This document shows positions 26,017-35,599 of a stretch of DNA of 64,000 bases, piece by piece; positions within the stretch are counted from its first letter, which is position 1, and each line of letters opens with the position of its first letter. Source of the DNA: Bacteroidales bacterium (lineage in GTDB: Bacteria; Bacteroidota; Bacteroidia; Bacteroidales; UBA932). Made by a program: the position numbers and the translations under genes. A model generated the notes under the pieces. That model ran no database searches. It saw nothing but the letters and a program-made list of their open reading frames with translations, and was not told the origin of the DNA. The stretch is taken from assembly GCA_024398125.1 (NCBI GenBank), contig JAKSJO010000007.1, forward strand, positions 1 through 64,000, written 5' to 3'.

Positions 26017-29000
26017 ATGAGAAAAATCAAGTTATTTTTCGCAGCAATGGCGTTGCTCGTGACAACTCTGGCTTATGCCCAGAACATCAATGTCACCGGT
26101 ATCGTTACCGACTCGTCTAACGGCGAGGGCATCCCATTCGCTTCCATTCAGCTGAAGGGTACCACTACAGGTGCTAGCACCGACGTAGACGGTCATTTCA
26201 CCGTTTCCGTACCTGCTAACGGAACACTCGTGTTCTCAACTGTAGGTTACGTGACCCGCGAGGTTGCTGTTGCCGGCAAGGCAAACATCAACGTAGCACT
26301 CGACCCAGACGCTGAGTTCCTCGAGGAGACCATCGTAGTTGCCTACGGTACAGCAACCAAGAGCTCATTCACCGGCTCTGCAGCAATGGTCAAGACAGAA
26401 GACATCGAGAAGAAGATCGCCAGCAACGTTACCAGCGCTCTCGCAGGTACCACCGCAGGTGTCCAGATGCTTTCTTCAAGCGGTGACCCTACAAAGAGCG
26501 GAAGCACAATCCGCATCCGTGGTATCGGTTCAATGAGTGCATCATCAAGCCCTCTCATCGTTGTGGACGGCGCTCCATTCGAAGGCGCAATCTCTGATAT
26601 CAACCCTAACGACGTTGAGTCAATGTCAGTCCTCAAGGATGCAGCTGCCTCAGCGATCTACGGTGCTCGTGGTGCGAACGGTGTCATCCTCATCACCACC
26701 AAGAGAGGTACCAAGGGCGACGCTCAGGTAAAGTTCGACTCACGCTTCGGTAGCAACAGCCGTCTCATCCCTAACTACGACGTAATCACCGACCCTGCAC
26801 TTTACTACGAGACTGTTTACAAGCTCCTTTACAACAAGGCATACTATGCAAACGGCGGCTATGCAGGCGATGCATACGCTACAGCAGACAAGCAGATCCT
26901 TGACGAGAAGAACGGTGGTCTCGGCTACCTCGTATACACCATCCCTGAGGGTGAGAAGCTTATCGGTACAAACTTCAAGCTCAACCCTAACGCAAAGCTC
27001 GGTTACAGCGACGGTGAGTACTACTACATCCCTGATGATTGGTACAATGAGGTATATCACAACTCATTCCGCCAGGAGTACAACGTATCCGTAAACGGAA
27101 ACTCTGACAGGTTCAACTACTTCGCATCTGCAGGTTACCTCGATGATAAGGGTATCGTAAACAACTCTGACTACAAGCGTTACACCACCCGTATCAACGC
27201 TGACTACCAGGTAAAGAAGTGGATCAAGGTCACCACCAACATGAGCTTCTCTCACTCAACCTCAATCTCACTTTCTGCTACCACCTGGGGATCAAGCGGC
27301 AACCTCTTCGACATCACCAACAAGATGGGTCCTATCTACCCACTCTACACCCGTGATGCACAGGGCAACATCATGCACGACGATGGCGGTCATATCATCT
27401 ATGATACCAACAACACCAACTTCATCCGTCCATCAGTCGTAGGTAACGCAGTCCGTGACAACGAGTATGACAGCGCAAACAATATCGCTGACGTGCTTAC
27501 CGGCAAGTGGGGCCTCATCCTCACTCCAGTAAAGGGTCTCACCCTCAACGGCAACATTTCTATCACCGATGACAACACCCGTTACAACAAGCTGTACTCA
27601 ATCTTCGGTTCAGGTGCAGCTACCGACGGCGGTGCATACGTAACCCACGACAGAATGTTCACCACCAACAAACAGTTCATCGCTCAGTACGATACTGACT
27701 TCGGTGGAACCGACCACAGCATCCAGATTCTTGCCGGTTACGAGGATTACAAGAGAACCTCACAGGGACTCACAGCATACAACACCCACCTCTTCAATCC
27801 AAACATCGGCGAAATCAACAATGCGAAGGGTGAGCCAGCAGACAAGAGCATAAGCTCAAGCACCACATTCTATCGCGTAAAGGGTATCCTCTCACGCGCT
27901 CAGTATGAGTATGCAGGCAAGTACTTCGCAAGTGCCTCTTTCCGTCGTGATGCATCTTCACGTTTCGCTCCAGGTCATCAGTGGGGTAGCTTCGGTTCCC
28001 TCGGTGCTGCATGGCTCATCAGCGGCGAGAACTTCATGTCAGACGTAAGATGGGTCAACATGCTCAAGTTCAAGCTCAGCTACGGTGTACAGGGTAACGA
28101 TAACCTCAACAGCCTCTATCCATACGCTGACCAGTACAGCTCAAGCTACAGCCCTGATTCAGGCTATTCTACCACCCTTACATACAAGGGTAACGAGGAC
28201 CTCACCTGGGAGACATCAAAGAACTTCAACGTCGGTCTCGACTTCGAGCTCTTCAAGAACTATCTCAACGGATCATTCGAGGTATTCTCCCGCACTACCG
28301 AGGATCTTCTCTACTCTAAGAACGTTCCACTTTCAGCAGGTAACCCTACCGGCCGTGTACCTGTCAATGTAGGTTCTATCAGAAACAACGGTTTCGAGAT
28401 CACCCTCGACGGCTACTTCCTCCGCAAGAGAGACTTCAGCTGGGCATGGAACACCAACATCAGCCACTACAAGAACACCATACTCGAGCTCGACCCTAGC
28501 GTCAGCGAGAACGGTATCAAGGGCTCAAATTACATCTACAAGGTCGGTGGATCACTCTATGAGTCATATATGTACCAGTTCGCAGGTGTTGACCAGGAGA
28601 CTGGTAAGGGTCTCTACTACTACGATGTAACCGATGATAACGGCAACGTTACCAAGGAGACTACCGATGTCTTCACCAAGGCTACCCAGTACGAGTGCGG
28701 TTCTACCCTTCCTAAGCTCTACGGTGGTTTCGGTACCTCTCTCAACTTCTACGGCTTCGACCTTTCGGCTCAGTTCCAGTTCCAGCTCGGCGGCAAGTTC
28801 TATGACGGTGCTTACCAGAACCTCATGTGGACCCAGAGCGAGGCAGGTTCTGCAATGCACAAGGACCTCCTCAAGTCTTGGACTCCTGAGAATCCAAGTG
28901 ACAAGTATCCTCGTCTCGATGGTGACTATACCGTTGCACAGTCTTGTGTAGATCGCTTCTTCATCAGCTCGAACTACCTCAGCGTAAACAACGTAACCCT

Positions 29001-29208
29001 CGGTTACACCGTCCCTCAGAACATCGTGAAGAAGGCAGGTCTTGCAGCACTCCGCGTTTACGTAGCAGGTGAGAACCTCGCAGTATTCTCAGCTCGTAAG
29101 GGTGTTGACCCTCGTTTCAGCCAGGGTCTTGATGCATTCAACAGTGAGTCTAACTCTCACTACTCATCAATGAGAAACATCACTGGTGGTATCACTCTTA
29201 CCTTCTAA
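26017..29208 (+). CDS. SusC/RagA family TonB-linked outer-membrane protein
   Basis: This 1063-residue protein has the signal peptide MRKIKLFFAAMALLVTTLAYA, then a carboxypeptidase-regulatory-like domain (about 25-100), a plug with IRIRGIGSMSASSSPLIVVD and YGARGANGVILITTKRG (the SusC signature) and a TonB-dependent barrel ending in GGITLTF. It forms the outer-membrane importer with the SusD-like lid encoded 13 bases downstream. Codon use is strongly biased (GGT, ACC, AAC, CTC), suggesting very high expression. A secreted subtilase follows the operon instead of glycoside hydrolases, so a peptide substrate (RagAB-like) is more likely than a glycan; this is inference. Confidence 0.93.
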   Translation: MRKIKLFFAAMALLVTTLAYAQNINVTGIVTDSSNGEGIPFASIQLKGTTTGASTDVDGHFTVSVPANGTLVFSTVGYVTREVAVAGKANINVALDPDAEFLEETIVVAYGTATKSSFTGSAAMVKTEDIEKKIASNVTSALAGTTAGVQMLSSSGDPTKSGSTIRIRGIGSMSASSSPLIVVDGAPFEGAISDINPNDVESMSVLKDAAASAIYGARGANGVILITTKRGTKGDAQVKFDSRFGSNSRLIPNYDVITDPALYYETVYKLLYNKAYYANGGYAGDAYATADKQILDEKNGGLGYLVYTIPEGEKLIGTNFKLNPNAKLGYSDGEYYYIPDDWYNEVYHNSFRQEYNVSVNGNSDRFNYFASAGYLDDKGIVNNSDYKRYTTRINADYQVKKWIKVTTNMSFSHSTSISLSATTWGSSGNLFDITNKMGPIYPLYTRDAQGNIMHDDGGHIIYDTNNTNFIRPSVVGNAVRDNEYDSANNIADVLTGKWGLILTPVKGLTLNGNISITDDNTRYNKLYSIFGSGAATDGGAYVTHDRMFTTNKQFIAQYDTDFGGTDHSIQILAGYEDYKRTSQGLTAYNTHLFNPNIGEINNAKGEPADKSISSSTTFYRVKGILSRAQYEYAGKYFASASFRRDASSRFAPGHQWGSFGSLGAAWLISGENFMSDVRWVNMLKFKLSYGVQGNDNLNSLYPYADQYSSSYSPDSGYSTTLTYKGNEDLTWETSKNFNVGLDFELFKNYLNGSFEVFSRTTEDLLYSKNVPLSAGNPTGRVPVNVGSIRNNGFEITLDGYFLRKRDFSWAWNTNISHYKNTILELDPSVSENGIKGSNYIYKVGGSLYESYMYQFAGVDQETGKGLYYYDVTDDNGNVTKETTDVFTKATQYECGSTLPKLYGGFGTSLNFYGFDLSAQFQFQLGGKFYDGAYQNLMWTQSEAGSAMHKDLLKSWTPENPSDKYPRLDGDYTVAQSCVDRFFISSNYLSVNNVTLGYTVPQNIVKKAGLAALRVYVAGENLAVFSARKGVDPRFSQGLDAFNSESNSHYSSMRNITGGITLTF

Positions 29209-29221
29209 TTTCTAACAGTAG

Positions 29222-30862
29222 ATGAATATGAAACTCAACAGAATAATTTTCGCAGCGCTCGCAAGTCTGGCAATCGCCTCTTGTACCGACATCGAGGATG
29301 TTGCACCACAGAGTGGAACCATTCTCCAGTCACAGCTCCAGGAGGTCAACCTCGTCGCTCCACAGCGCGCTGACGCCTCTTTCAACGGTCTGTTCGCTCA
29401 TATCGGATACCCAGATAAGATGTATACAACTCCAGATGACTGGGGCTTCATCATGATGGGATTCTGCAACGACCTTGAGGGTACTGACCAGCTCATGCCG
29501 GACAGCAACTACAACTGGTTCTCAGTTTGCGGTGAGTATTCTTCACGCAACGCAAACTACCGTAACCCTTACATCCGCTATCGCGCTCCTTACAACCTGA
29601 TCGCCGATGTAAATACCTTCGTATCTTCTTACCCTTCAGACGTAACTGAGCCTAAGGCTCTCAACTACCTCGCACAGGCAAGGGCTCTCCGTGCTTACGC
29701 ATACCTCCAGCTTGCTCCTGCATTCCAGTTCGTTACCAACAAGAGCGGTGCTTGCGTTCCTATCGTTACTGAGGAGGCTATCGATTACACCCAGAACCCA
29801 CGTGCTACCGTACAGGAAGTATATGACCTTATCTTCAAGGACCTCGACTGGGCTCTCGAGAACATCGGTGAGGCCGCCCGCAAGACCAAGATGAACATCG
29901 GCAAAGCTGTCATCTACGGTCTTCGCGCACGTGCAAACCTTGATATGCAGAACTATGCCGAGGCTGCAAAGGATGCAGAGGCAGCTTTCAACGCTGGTGC
30001 AGCTGAAGGTCTCAGCGTAGCAAGTCTCCAGGATGTAAGCAAGCCTTCATTCTACGATATCAACGAGAACAACTGGATCTGGGGATATGACATGACCAAC
30101 GCAGTCGCTGACCGCAGCCACTATGCTACCGCATCTTCATGGCTCCGTTCATTCTCAGCTGACGGCTATGCACCTGCTACTCAGTGCTACACCATGATCA
30201 ACACCCTTCTCTACAACAAGATTCCTGCTACCGACGTACGTAAGGGCTGGTGGGTTGACGAGAACCTCTCTTCACCTCTCACCGACAATCTCAAGTGGCC
30301 AGGCATCGACGATGTAGACCTCGCTCACGCAAGTGACGGTGGTGACGCGAAGCTTCCTTTCCTCCCTTATACCAACGTCAAGTTCGGTTGCTACACTCTC
30401 GGTACCACTACCAATGACGAGGACTTCCCTCTCATGCGTATGGAGGAGATGATTCTCATCCAGGTCGAGGGTCTTGCAAAGAGCGGCAACGAGGGCAAGG
30501 CAAAGCAGATGCTCAACGACTTCGTAAAGACTTATCGTGACCCTGCTTACGACTGCAGCGCTACCGGTCTCAGCTTCGCTGATGAAATCTGGAAGCAGCG
30601 TCGTATCGAGCTCTGGGGCGAGGGCTTCGGAATCTATGACATCAAGCGTCTCGGCAAGCCACTCGTTCGTTTCCATGAGGGTGACGAGACTTCAAACATG
30701 CCAACCGCATTCGCATTCAACATGAGAGCTGACGACGGTTATCTCCTCATGAGATTCCCTCAGGGTGAGATGAACACCAACTTCGCAATCGTTGACAACA
30801 CCGATGGCGAAGCTCCAGTTCAGGGCCAGAACGGCGATCTCAGAGACGGCGTTACCGATTAA
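29222..30862 (+). CDS. SusD/RagB family nutrient-binding lipoprotein
   Basis: This encodes 546 residues, or 544 if the ATG at 29228 (MKLNRI) is used. The lipobox is AIASC. The helical SusD core with TPR-like repeats is visible, for example YLAQARALRAYAYLQLAPAF, RAxANLDMQNYAEAAKDAEA and the late RRIELWGEGFGIYDIKRLG, which is typical of the family. It should sit as a hinged lid on the SusC barrel at the cell surface and bind the imported ligand. Codon bias matches SusC. The lipoprotein gene 18 bases downstream probably completes the surface complex. Confidence 0.92.
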   Translation: MNMKLNRIIFAALASLAIASCTDIEDVAPQSGTILQSQLQEVNLVAPQRADASFNGLFAHIGYPDKMYTTPDDWGFIMMGFCNDLEGTDQLMPDSNYNWFSVCGEYSSRNANYRNPYIRYRAPYNLIADVNTFVSSYPSDVTEPKALNYLAQARALRAYAYLQLAPAFQFVTNKSGACVPIVTEEAIDYTQNPRATVQEVYDLIFKDLDWALENIGEAARKTKMNIGKAVIYGLRARANLDMQNYAEAAKDAEAAFNAGAAEGLSVASLQDVSKPSFYDINENNWIWGYDMTNAVADRSHYATASSWLRSFSADGYAPATQCYTMINTLLYNKIPATDVRKGWWVDENLSSPLTDNLKWPGIDDVDLAHASDGGDAKLPFLPYTNVKFGCYTLGTTTNDEDFPLMRMEEMILIQVEGLAKSGNEGKAKQMLNDFVKTYRDPAYDCSATGLSFADEIWKQRRIELWGEGFGIYDIKRLGKPLVRFHEGDETSNMPTAFAFNMRADDGYLLMRFPQGEMNTNFAIVDNTDGEAPVQGQNGDLRDGVTD

Positions 30863-30880
30863 TTGTAATACCAGGTAATT

Positions 30881-31819
30881 ATGAAAAAGTTTATCACAAT
30901 ACTTCTCGCTGCCGCTTCTCTGTTCGCAGTATCTTGCCAGCAGAAGGAGGAGGCATATGAGTGGGGTCCTAAGGATGATGCAAACTGCTACGGCGTTTAT
31001 TTCCCAGCACAGACCCTTCCATCTGTACAGGATCCTACCCAGGCTCCTGAGGCTCAGATCACTCTTAAGCGTCTTAACTCTAACGGAGCTATCACCGTTC
31101 CTATCGAGCTCAAGTCAAACGAAAATGTATTCTCAGTAGGTCAGGCTCAGTTCGCTGACGGCCAGGATGAGACCACCGTTACCCTTAGCTTCCCTAGCGC
31201 TGAGGACGGCGTAAACTACACTTGCGAGCTTAGAATCACCGACCCTGCTTACGCTTCTTACTACAAGGACGTAAATACCACATTCAAGTACAAGGTAATG
31301 CGCGTTTCATGGCTTTACCTCGGTGTTGAGAATGGCAAGGCTGTAGCTGTTTCTGATCCTGCAAAGGCTGCCAAGATCACCTGGGTACAGAATTGGTGGG
31401 GTGAGGTTCATACCGGTACCATCAAGTTCTACGAGGTAAACGGCATGCGCACCTGTTCAACCATCACTGAGGATGTTGATGGTTTCTGGGGAACCGGAAA
31501 CGAGCTCAACTTCAAGTGGGACAGCGCAAGCAACAACATCTACTTCGAGCCACAGTACGTAGACGCATATGATGCAAGCAACGACATCTATATGTATGAC
31601 TACTACGGATACTACAACTTCCTCAACAGCAACTACGCAGGTAGCTGGCCAGATGCACTTTCATTCTTCAGCCAGAACCCAACCATCACCTGCAGCTACT
31701 ACGAGGATGGCCAGATCAACCTCTACGTTCATTACTTCTATGTAATGGGCCTCGGTGGCTGGAGCATCCAGAACTTCGATGTAATCGGTTACGTTGAAGG
31801 TCTCTCAGAGGCTGAGTAA
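30881..31819 (+). CDS. Surface lipoprotein in SusC/D operon, function unknown
   Basis: This 312-residue protein has the lipoprotein signal MKKFITILLAAASLFAVSC (Cys19). I do not recognise a named family. The N-terminal part (about 40-140) looks like a Calx-beta or Ig-like beta domain (ITLKRLNSNGAITVPIELKS; ADGQDETTVTLSFP). The C-terminal half is rich in Tyr, Trp and Asn (DIYMYDYYGYYNFLNSNY), as in ligand-binding beta-sandwiches. Its place after SusD suggests an accessory surface binding protein, like SusE/F. Codon bias equals that of SusC/D. A strong terminator follows its stop by about 45 bases. Confidence 0.75.
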   Translation: MKKFITILLAAASLFAVSCQQKEEAYEWGPKDDANCYGVYFPAQTLPSVQDPTQAPEAQITLKRLNSNGAITVPIELKSNENVFSVGQAQFADGQDETTVTLSFPSAEDGVNYTCELRITDPAYASYYKDVNTTFKYKVMRVSWLYLGVENGKAVAVSDPAKAAKITWVQNWWGEVHTGTIKFYEVNGMRTCSTITEDVDGFWGTGNELNFKWDSASNNIYFEPQYVDAYDASNDIYMYDYYGYYNFLNSNYAGSWPDALSFFSQNPTITCSYYEDGQINLYVHYFYVMGLGGWSIQNFDVIGYVEGLSEAE

Positions 31820-31861
31820 TCAGGCACGAAAGAGTCAGTAAATGACTCAAAATATCCATAA

Positions 31862-31894
31862 GGCTTGGCTGGGTTTATCCCAGCCAAGTTTTTT
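31862..31894 (+). terminator. Terminator of SusC/D operon
   Basis: CTTGGCTGGG (31864-31873) and CCCAGCCAAG (31879-31888) form a perfect 10-bp stem with a TTTAT loop and a T-run. The subtilase promoter box begins only four bases beyond. Confidence 0.9.
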
Positions 31895-31897
31895 ATA

Positions 31898-31905
31898 TAT
31901 ATTTG
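31898..31905 (+). promoter_or_regulatory. -7 box of subtilase gene, nearly on the start codon
   Basis: TATATTTG ends 5 bases before the ATG at 31911, so a transcript started here would have almost no leader. It directly abuts the T-run of the upstream terminator. No ribosome-binding site is visible. Confidence 0.45.
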
Positions 31906-31910
31906 TGGAT

Positions 31911-33881
31911 ATGAAAAGAATCGGCTACATCGCAGCCGCCGCTTTGACGCTGACGGCATGCAACATCAACAAGGATTTCATAGAAGGACCGACCCTTGAA
32001 TCTCCATCAAGAACAAAGGTCGTACAGATTTCGGATGAATACAGCAGGAACTCCTTCCTTGTAAAGATAAAGCAAGGAAGCGACGAGAGTACACTCGAAG
32101 GACTGCGGAACGCTGGTGCAACCCATATTGAAAGACTTTTCCGCGAAAATCCGGCAAGGAAGGATCTGGAATGTCAGTTCGGACTGGACAGATGGTACAT
32201 GGTCGAACTTGGGGAAGATGCCGTTCTTGATGATGTAATCATGTCCGCAGCTGAGTTTGAAAGCATTTCAATGGTCGAATACAACTCGATAGCAAAGAAA
32301 GCTTCCGATTGCATAGTATATCCATGCGAGGACCCTGAGCCTGCAACAAAGGCAGAAGGAAGCGACCTGCCGTTCAACGATCCAAGACTGGTTGACCAGT
32401 GGCATTACTACAACCAGGGCAATGCTCTGGTTTCACAGACGGTTAAGAAAGGAGCCGACATCAATGTCCTCAACGTTTGGAAGACTTTGACTGCCGGAGA
32501 TCCATCAATAATCGTTGCAGTAGTCGACGAAGGTGTAAAGCATACCCACAAGGACTTGATTGACAACATGTGGAAGAACAGTCGCGAAATTCCAAACAAC
32601 GGAATCGATGATGACGGAAACGGATATGTCGACGACATCTATGGATATAACTTCGTGGATGACGGTCCGATTACCTGGGCTAACGATGGTGATACCGGCC
32701 ACGGAACACATTGCGCCGGAGTCATTGCTGCCGTAAACAACAACGGCACGGGTGTCAGCGGCGTAGCCGGCGGAACAGGCAATGGAGACGGATGCCGCAT
32801 CATGTCCTGCCAGATTTTCTCTGGCGAAGATGGAGGAGGCGCATCACAGGTTGCCAAGGCGATCAAATATGCAGCGGACAATGGAGCTTCGATCATATCC
32901 TGCTCATTCGGATACACCACACCAATGGCTTCCGATAACGCATATATCAGGAATCAGGGCTCGGCAGAGATCGATGCCATCCACTACTTCGAGGCATGCA
33001 GGAACAACCCTGTCCTTGACGGAAACATAGCCATCTTCGCAGCAGGAAACGAAGGCCATGACTACGCACACTACCCTGGTGCGTTCCACGACATCATCAG
33101 CGTGACAGCGTTCGGTCCTGATTATCTCCCTACCTACTACACCAATTACGGTCCGGGCTGCAACATCGTTGCTCCGGGAGGTGAAGCCTACCAGGCCCGC
33201 AGCTTCAAGGGTCTCGTCCTTTCCACCGTTCCTTCCGAGCTGGTACAGATCCAGGAGACAACAAGCTCAAAAGGCAACGACTACGGTTACATGCAGGGAA
33301 CTTCAATGGCTTGTCCGCACATGTCAGGAATCGTGGCGCTCGCCCTTTCCTACGCAAAGAAGATCGGCAAGACCTATACGGTCCAGGAATTCAAGAACAT
33401 GATCATGACGTCAGCCAATGACCTTGACTCGAAGCTGAACGGAATGAAGAAGTATGCATACTACCAGAAAGACCTCGACTTGGGCAAGTTCTTTCACAAG
33501 CTTGGCACAGGCGCCATTGACACATGGCAGCTGATGATGCAGATCGAGGGAATCCCAAGCATCATCGCAGAGTGCGGCAGAGAGCAGTGGCTGGACATCT
33601 CTCCATATTTCGGAACCGCATCCACAAGCCTTACATATCTCAGCGTGGAAGTATCCGACGCCGACAAGGCCGCCCTGGGACTCGCAGCCGATCCTTACAT
33701 CAAGTACGGAAGACTCTATGTCCATCCTACAAAGATGGGCTCAGGAAAGATCAAAGTTAGGGTCGTTGGAGGAGGAGATACCCTTGGCGGCGGCGACAAC
33801 CCACCGGGAGGCATGGAAGTAACCCAGGAGATATCCATTATCGCACGTGAATTCAAATCCCAGAATGGAGGCTGGCTGTAG
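31911..33881 (+). CDS. Subtilisin-like S8 serine protease, lipoprotein
   Basis: This protein has 656 residues from the ATG at 31911, giving the lipobox TLTAC (Cys17); earlier in-frame codons run through the terminator and are rejected. An N-terminal prodomain of the fervidolysin type (about 45-130, NSFLVKIKQG) precedes the S8 domain with Asp206 (VAVVDEG), His264 (GHGTHCAG), oxyanion Asn380 (AAGNEG) and Ser465 (GTSMACPHMSG). A Gly-rich beta domain follows. It should degrade protein at the cell surface or in the periplasm. Codon use is less biased than in SusC/D, fitting a separate transcript. Its neighbours suggest it feeds peptides to the SusC/D pair. Confidence 0.92.
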   Translation: MKRIGYIAAAALTLTACNINKDFIEGPTLESPSRTKVVQISDEYSRNSFLVKIKQGSDESTLEGLRNAGATHIERLFRENPARKDLECQFGLDRWYMVELGEDAVLDDVIMSAAEFESISMVEYNSIAKKASDCIVYPCEDPEPATKAEGSDLPFNDPRLVDQWHYYNQGNALVSQTVKKGADINVLNVWKTLTAGDPSIIVAVVDEGVKHTHKDLIDNMWKNSREIPNNGIDDDGNGYVDDIYGYNFVDDGPITWANDGDTGHGTHCAGVIAAVNNNGTGVSGVAGGTGNGDGCRIMSCQIFSGEDGGGASQVAKAIKYAADNGASIISCSFGYTTPMASDNAYIRNQGSAEIDAIHYFEACRNNPVLDGNIAIFAAGNEGHDYAHYPGAFHDIISVTAFGPDYLPTYYTNYGPGCNIVAPGGEAYQARSFKGLVLSTVPSELVQIQETTSSKGNDYGYMQGTSMACPHMSGIVALALSYAKKIGKTYTVQEFKNMIMTSANDLDSKLNGMKKYAYYQKDLDLGKFFHKLGTGAIDTWQLMMQIEGIPSIIAECGREQWLDISPYFGTASTSLTYLSVEVSDADKAALGLAADPYIKYGRLYVHPTKMGSGKIKVRVVGGGDTLGGGDNPPGGMEVTQEISIIAREFKSQNGGWL

Positions 33882-33883
33882 AC

Positions 33884-34303
33884 ATGAAAAAGATTCTTAC
33901 CATATTGGCAGTCATGACTGCAATGCTGCTTGCAACATCTTGCGGAGAAAAGGAGAAAAAACCGCTGGACATCACCGGAGAATGGGCTTTACAATCAATT
34001 GCGACCAAGGCAGTCCAGATTGGATCGGTAAAGGTCGATGTATATATCTCATTTGCCCAGGACGGCAGTTTCGAACTCTACCAGAAGGTCGGCGAAGGCC
34101 GCTACCGCAGATTTGACGGCAACTGGAGTTTGCTTGAGGATCAGCTCAGCGGTACTTACAGCGATGGAAAGGCGTGGGGCAGCACCTACACCGTCAGCAT
34201 GGATGCCGACAGACTGATCATGCTGTCATCCAGCGCGACCCCGGAGGAATCAGTCTACACCAAGACCACGATTCCTTCCGACGTCAAGAACAGTATACTG
34301 TAG
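33884..34303 (+). CDS. Small lipocalin-like lipoprotein
   Basis: This 139-residue protein has the signal MKKILTILAVMTAMLLATSC (Cys20). The mature part has the pattern of lipocalin-like domains common in Bacteroidota: DITGEWALQSIA at the start, then SFAQDGSFELYQK, RFDGNWSLLEDQLSGTY and a final strand MLSSSATPEESVYTK. The ligand is unknown. It starts two bases after the subtilase stop and is surely co-transcribed, so it may protect, chaperone or inhibit the protease; that is inference. It converges with miaA. Confidence 0.7.
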   Translation: MKKILTILAVMTAMLLATSCGEKEKKPLDITGEWALQSIATKAVQIGSVKVDVYISFAQDGSFELYQKVGEGRYRRFDGNWSLLEDQLSGTYSDGKAWGSTYTVSMDADRLIMLSSSATPEESVYTKTTIPSDVKNSIL

Positions 34304-34307
34304 CAGA

Positions 34308-35132
34308 TCAGACCTCGACCCAGTGGATTTCGACACCGTCGCGTTCCATGCCGCGGAACCATGTCATCTGGCGCTTCGCGAACTGATGGATGGCGATGCC
34401 GAGATGCTCTTTCATGAAATCGTAACTGATCTCACCAAGAACATACTGCGTAACGAACTTGTACTCCAGTCCGTACCAGATAAGATTCTCAGAAGGTACT
34501 CCGCGGTCGATAAGGCCGCGGATTTCGTCTACCATACCCTCTTCCAGGCGGGCTGCAAGACGGGCGTCGATACGGGCGTTGCGGGTATCCCTGTCCACAA
34601 GCGTGCCGATGTAGAAAGTGCGCTGCGGCAGCGCTGAAGGATCGACCTGAGGATTATCCTTGCTGAAGTCATAACCGCGCGTAGCGGACTCTATATACAG
34701 CCCTGTGCCGCCGCAAAGGATAGGCAGGCAGCCCCGCGAACGGATATCATTGAAGGCGTCGGCAAAGTCTTTCTGGAAACGGTAGACGTTGTAGCGCTCC
34801 CCTGCCTCGCATATATCGATGAGATGATAGGGAACATCTCTGTATTCACAAAGATCCTTGCCTGTTCCTATGTCCATGCCGCGATAGACCTGTCGCGAAT
34901 CGGCTGAGAGAATCTCGCACTGGACGTGCCCAAGATCCGGTCTGAGGCGCGACACGGCCTCGCTGAGCCTTGCTGCGAGCGCGACCGCATACTTTGTCTT
35001 TCCGGAGGCTGTAGGGCCAAGGACGCAGACCAGATCGATGCTGCCGTCAAGCCATGATGCTGCAAGCGCATCGATATCGATGTGCTCGGGCTGCGGAAGC
35101 TCCGCGGCTATCGGCAGTTTCATCTTTGGCAT
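34308..35132 (-). CDS. miaA: tRNA dimethylallyltransferase (short MiaA)
   Basis: This 274-residue protein has the P-loop GPTASGKT at 39-46, SADSRQVYRGMDIGTGK (the DMAPP/substrate region) and GGTGLYIESATRGYDFS. It adds a dimethylallyl group to A37 of tRNAs reading codons that start with U. At 274 residues it is shorter than the usual ~300 and has an unusual insert after the P-loop (about 50-70) and a shortened C-terminal end (QFAKRQMTWFRGM is kept). Many Bacteroidales carry two miaA genes, and this resembles the shorter paralogue, so I am less sure of its exact substrate. It is the last gene of a long minus-strand run. Confidence 0.85.
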   Translation of the reverse strand: MPKMKLPIAAELPQPEHIDIDALAASWLDGSIDLVCVLGPTASGKTKYAVALAARLSEAVSRLRPDLGHVQCEILSADSRQVYRGMDIGTGKDLCEYRDVPYHLIDICEAGERYNVYRFQKDFADAFNDIRSRGCLPILCGGTGLYIESATRGYDFSKDNPQVDPSALPQRTFYIGTLVDRDTRNARIDARLAARLEEGMVDEIRGLIDRGVPSENLIWYGLEYKFVTQYVLGEISYDFMKEHLGIAIHQFAKRQMTWFRGMERDGVEIHWVEV

Positions 35133-35143
35133 GGGATACAGTT

Positions 35144-35599
35144 CTAATAGCCCGAACGGTCCATTTCGCGACGAAGGTCCTTGTCCTTTATGGACTGACG
35201 CTTGTCGTACTCATGCTTACCCTTGGCAAGGGCGATATGGAGCTTCGCGTAGCCGTTTTCGGCGATATAGGCGCGGACGGCAACGATGGTGAGTCCCTTG
35301 AGCTTCACCGCCTGGGCAAGATGCTTGAGTTCCTTCTTTGTAAGCAGGAGCTTGCGGTCGCGCGCAGGCTCATGACCGCCCCAGGAACCCCAGAAATAGG
35401 TCGCGATGTTCATGCCCTTTACGTAGAGCTCGCCGTTGACGAAATAGCAGAATGAATCCGACAGCGACGCCTTGCCCTGGCGCAGGGACTTGATCTCCGT
35501 GCCGACCAGAACAATACCGGCCTCGTAGGTCTCGAGAAACTCGTAGTCGAAACTTGCGCGGCGGTTGTTTATCTGAACTTTACTCTTCGCTTTCGGCAT
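35144..35599 (-). CDS. smpB: SsrA-binding protein SmpB
   Basis: This 151-residue protein contains the SmpB core: [38 protein letters not shown], and [13 protein letters not shown]. The C-terminal tail is basic ([20 protein letters not shown]), as needed to enter the mRNA channel of stalled ribosomes. It delivers tmRNA for rescue; no ssrA gene was seen in the window. The first 20 bases overlap the end of trmB, implying coupled translation. Confidence 0.96.
   Translation of the reverse strand: MPKAKSKVQINNRRASFDYEFLETYEAGIVLVGTEIKSLRQGKASLSDSFCYFVNGELYVKGMNIATYFWGSWGGHEPARDRKLLLTKKELKHLAQAVKLKGLTIVAVRAYIAENGYAKLHIALAKGKHEYDKRQSIKDKDLRREMDRSGY

Noticed and set aside
26017..30862. Polysaccharide utilization locus
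   Set aside because: No glycoside hydrolase, lyase or HTCS/ECF regulator adjoins the SusC/D pair; the nearby enzyme is a protease.
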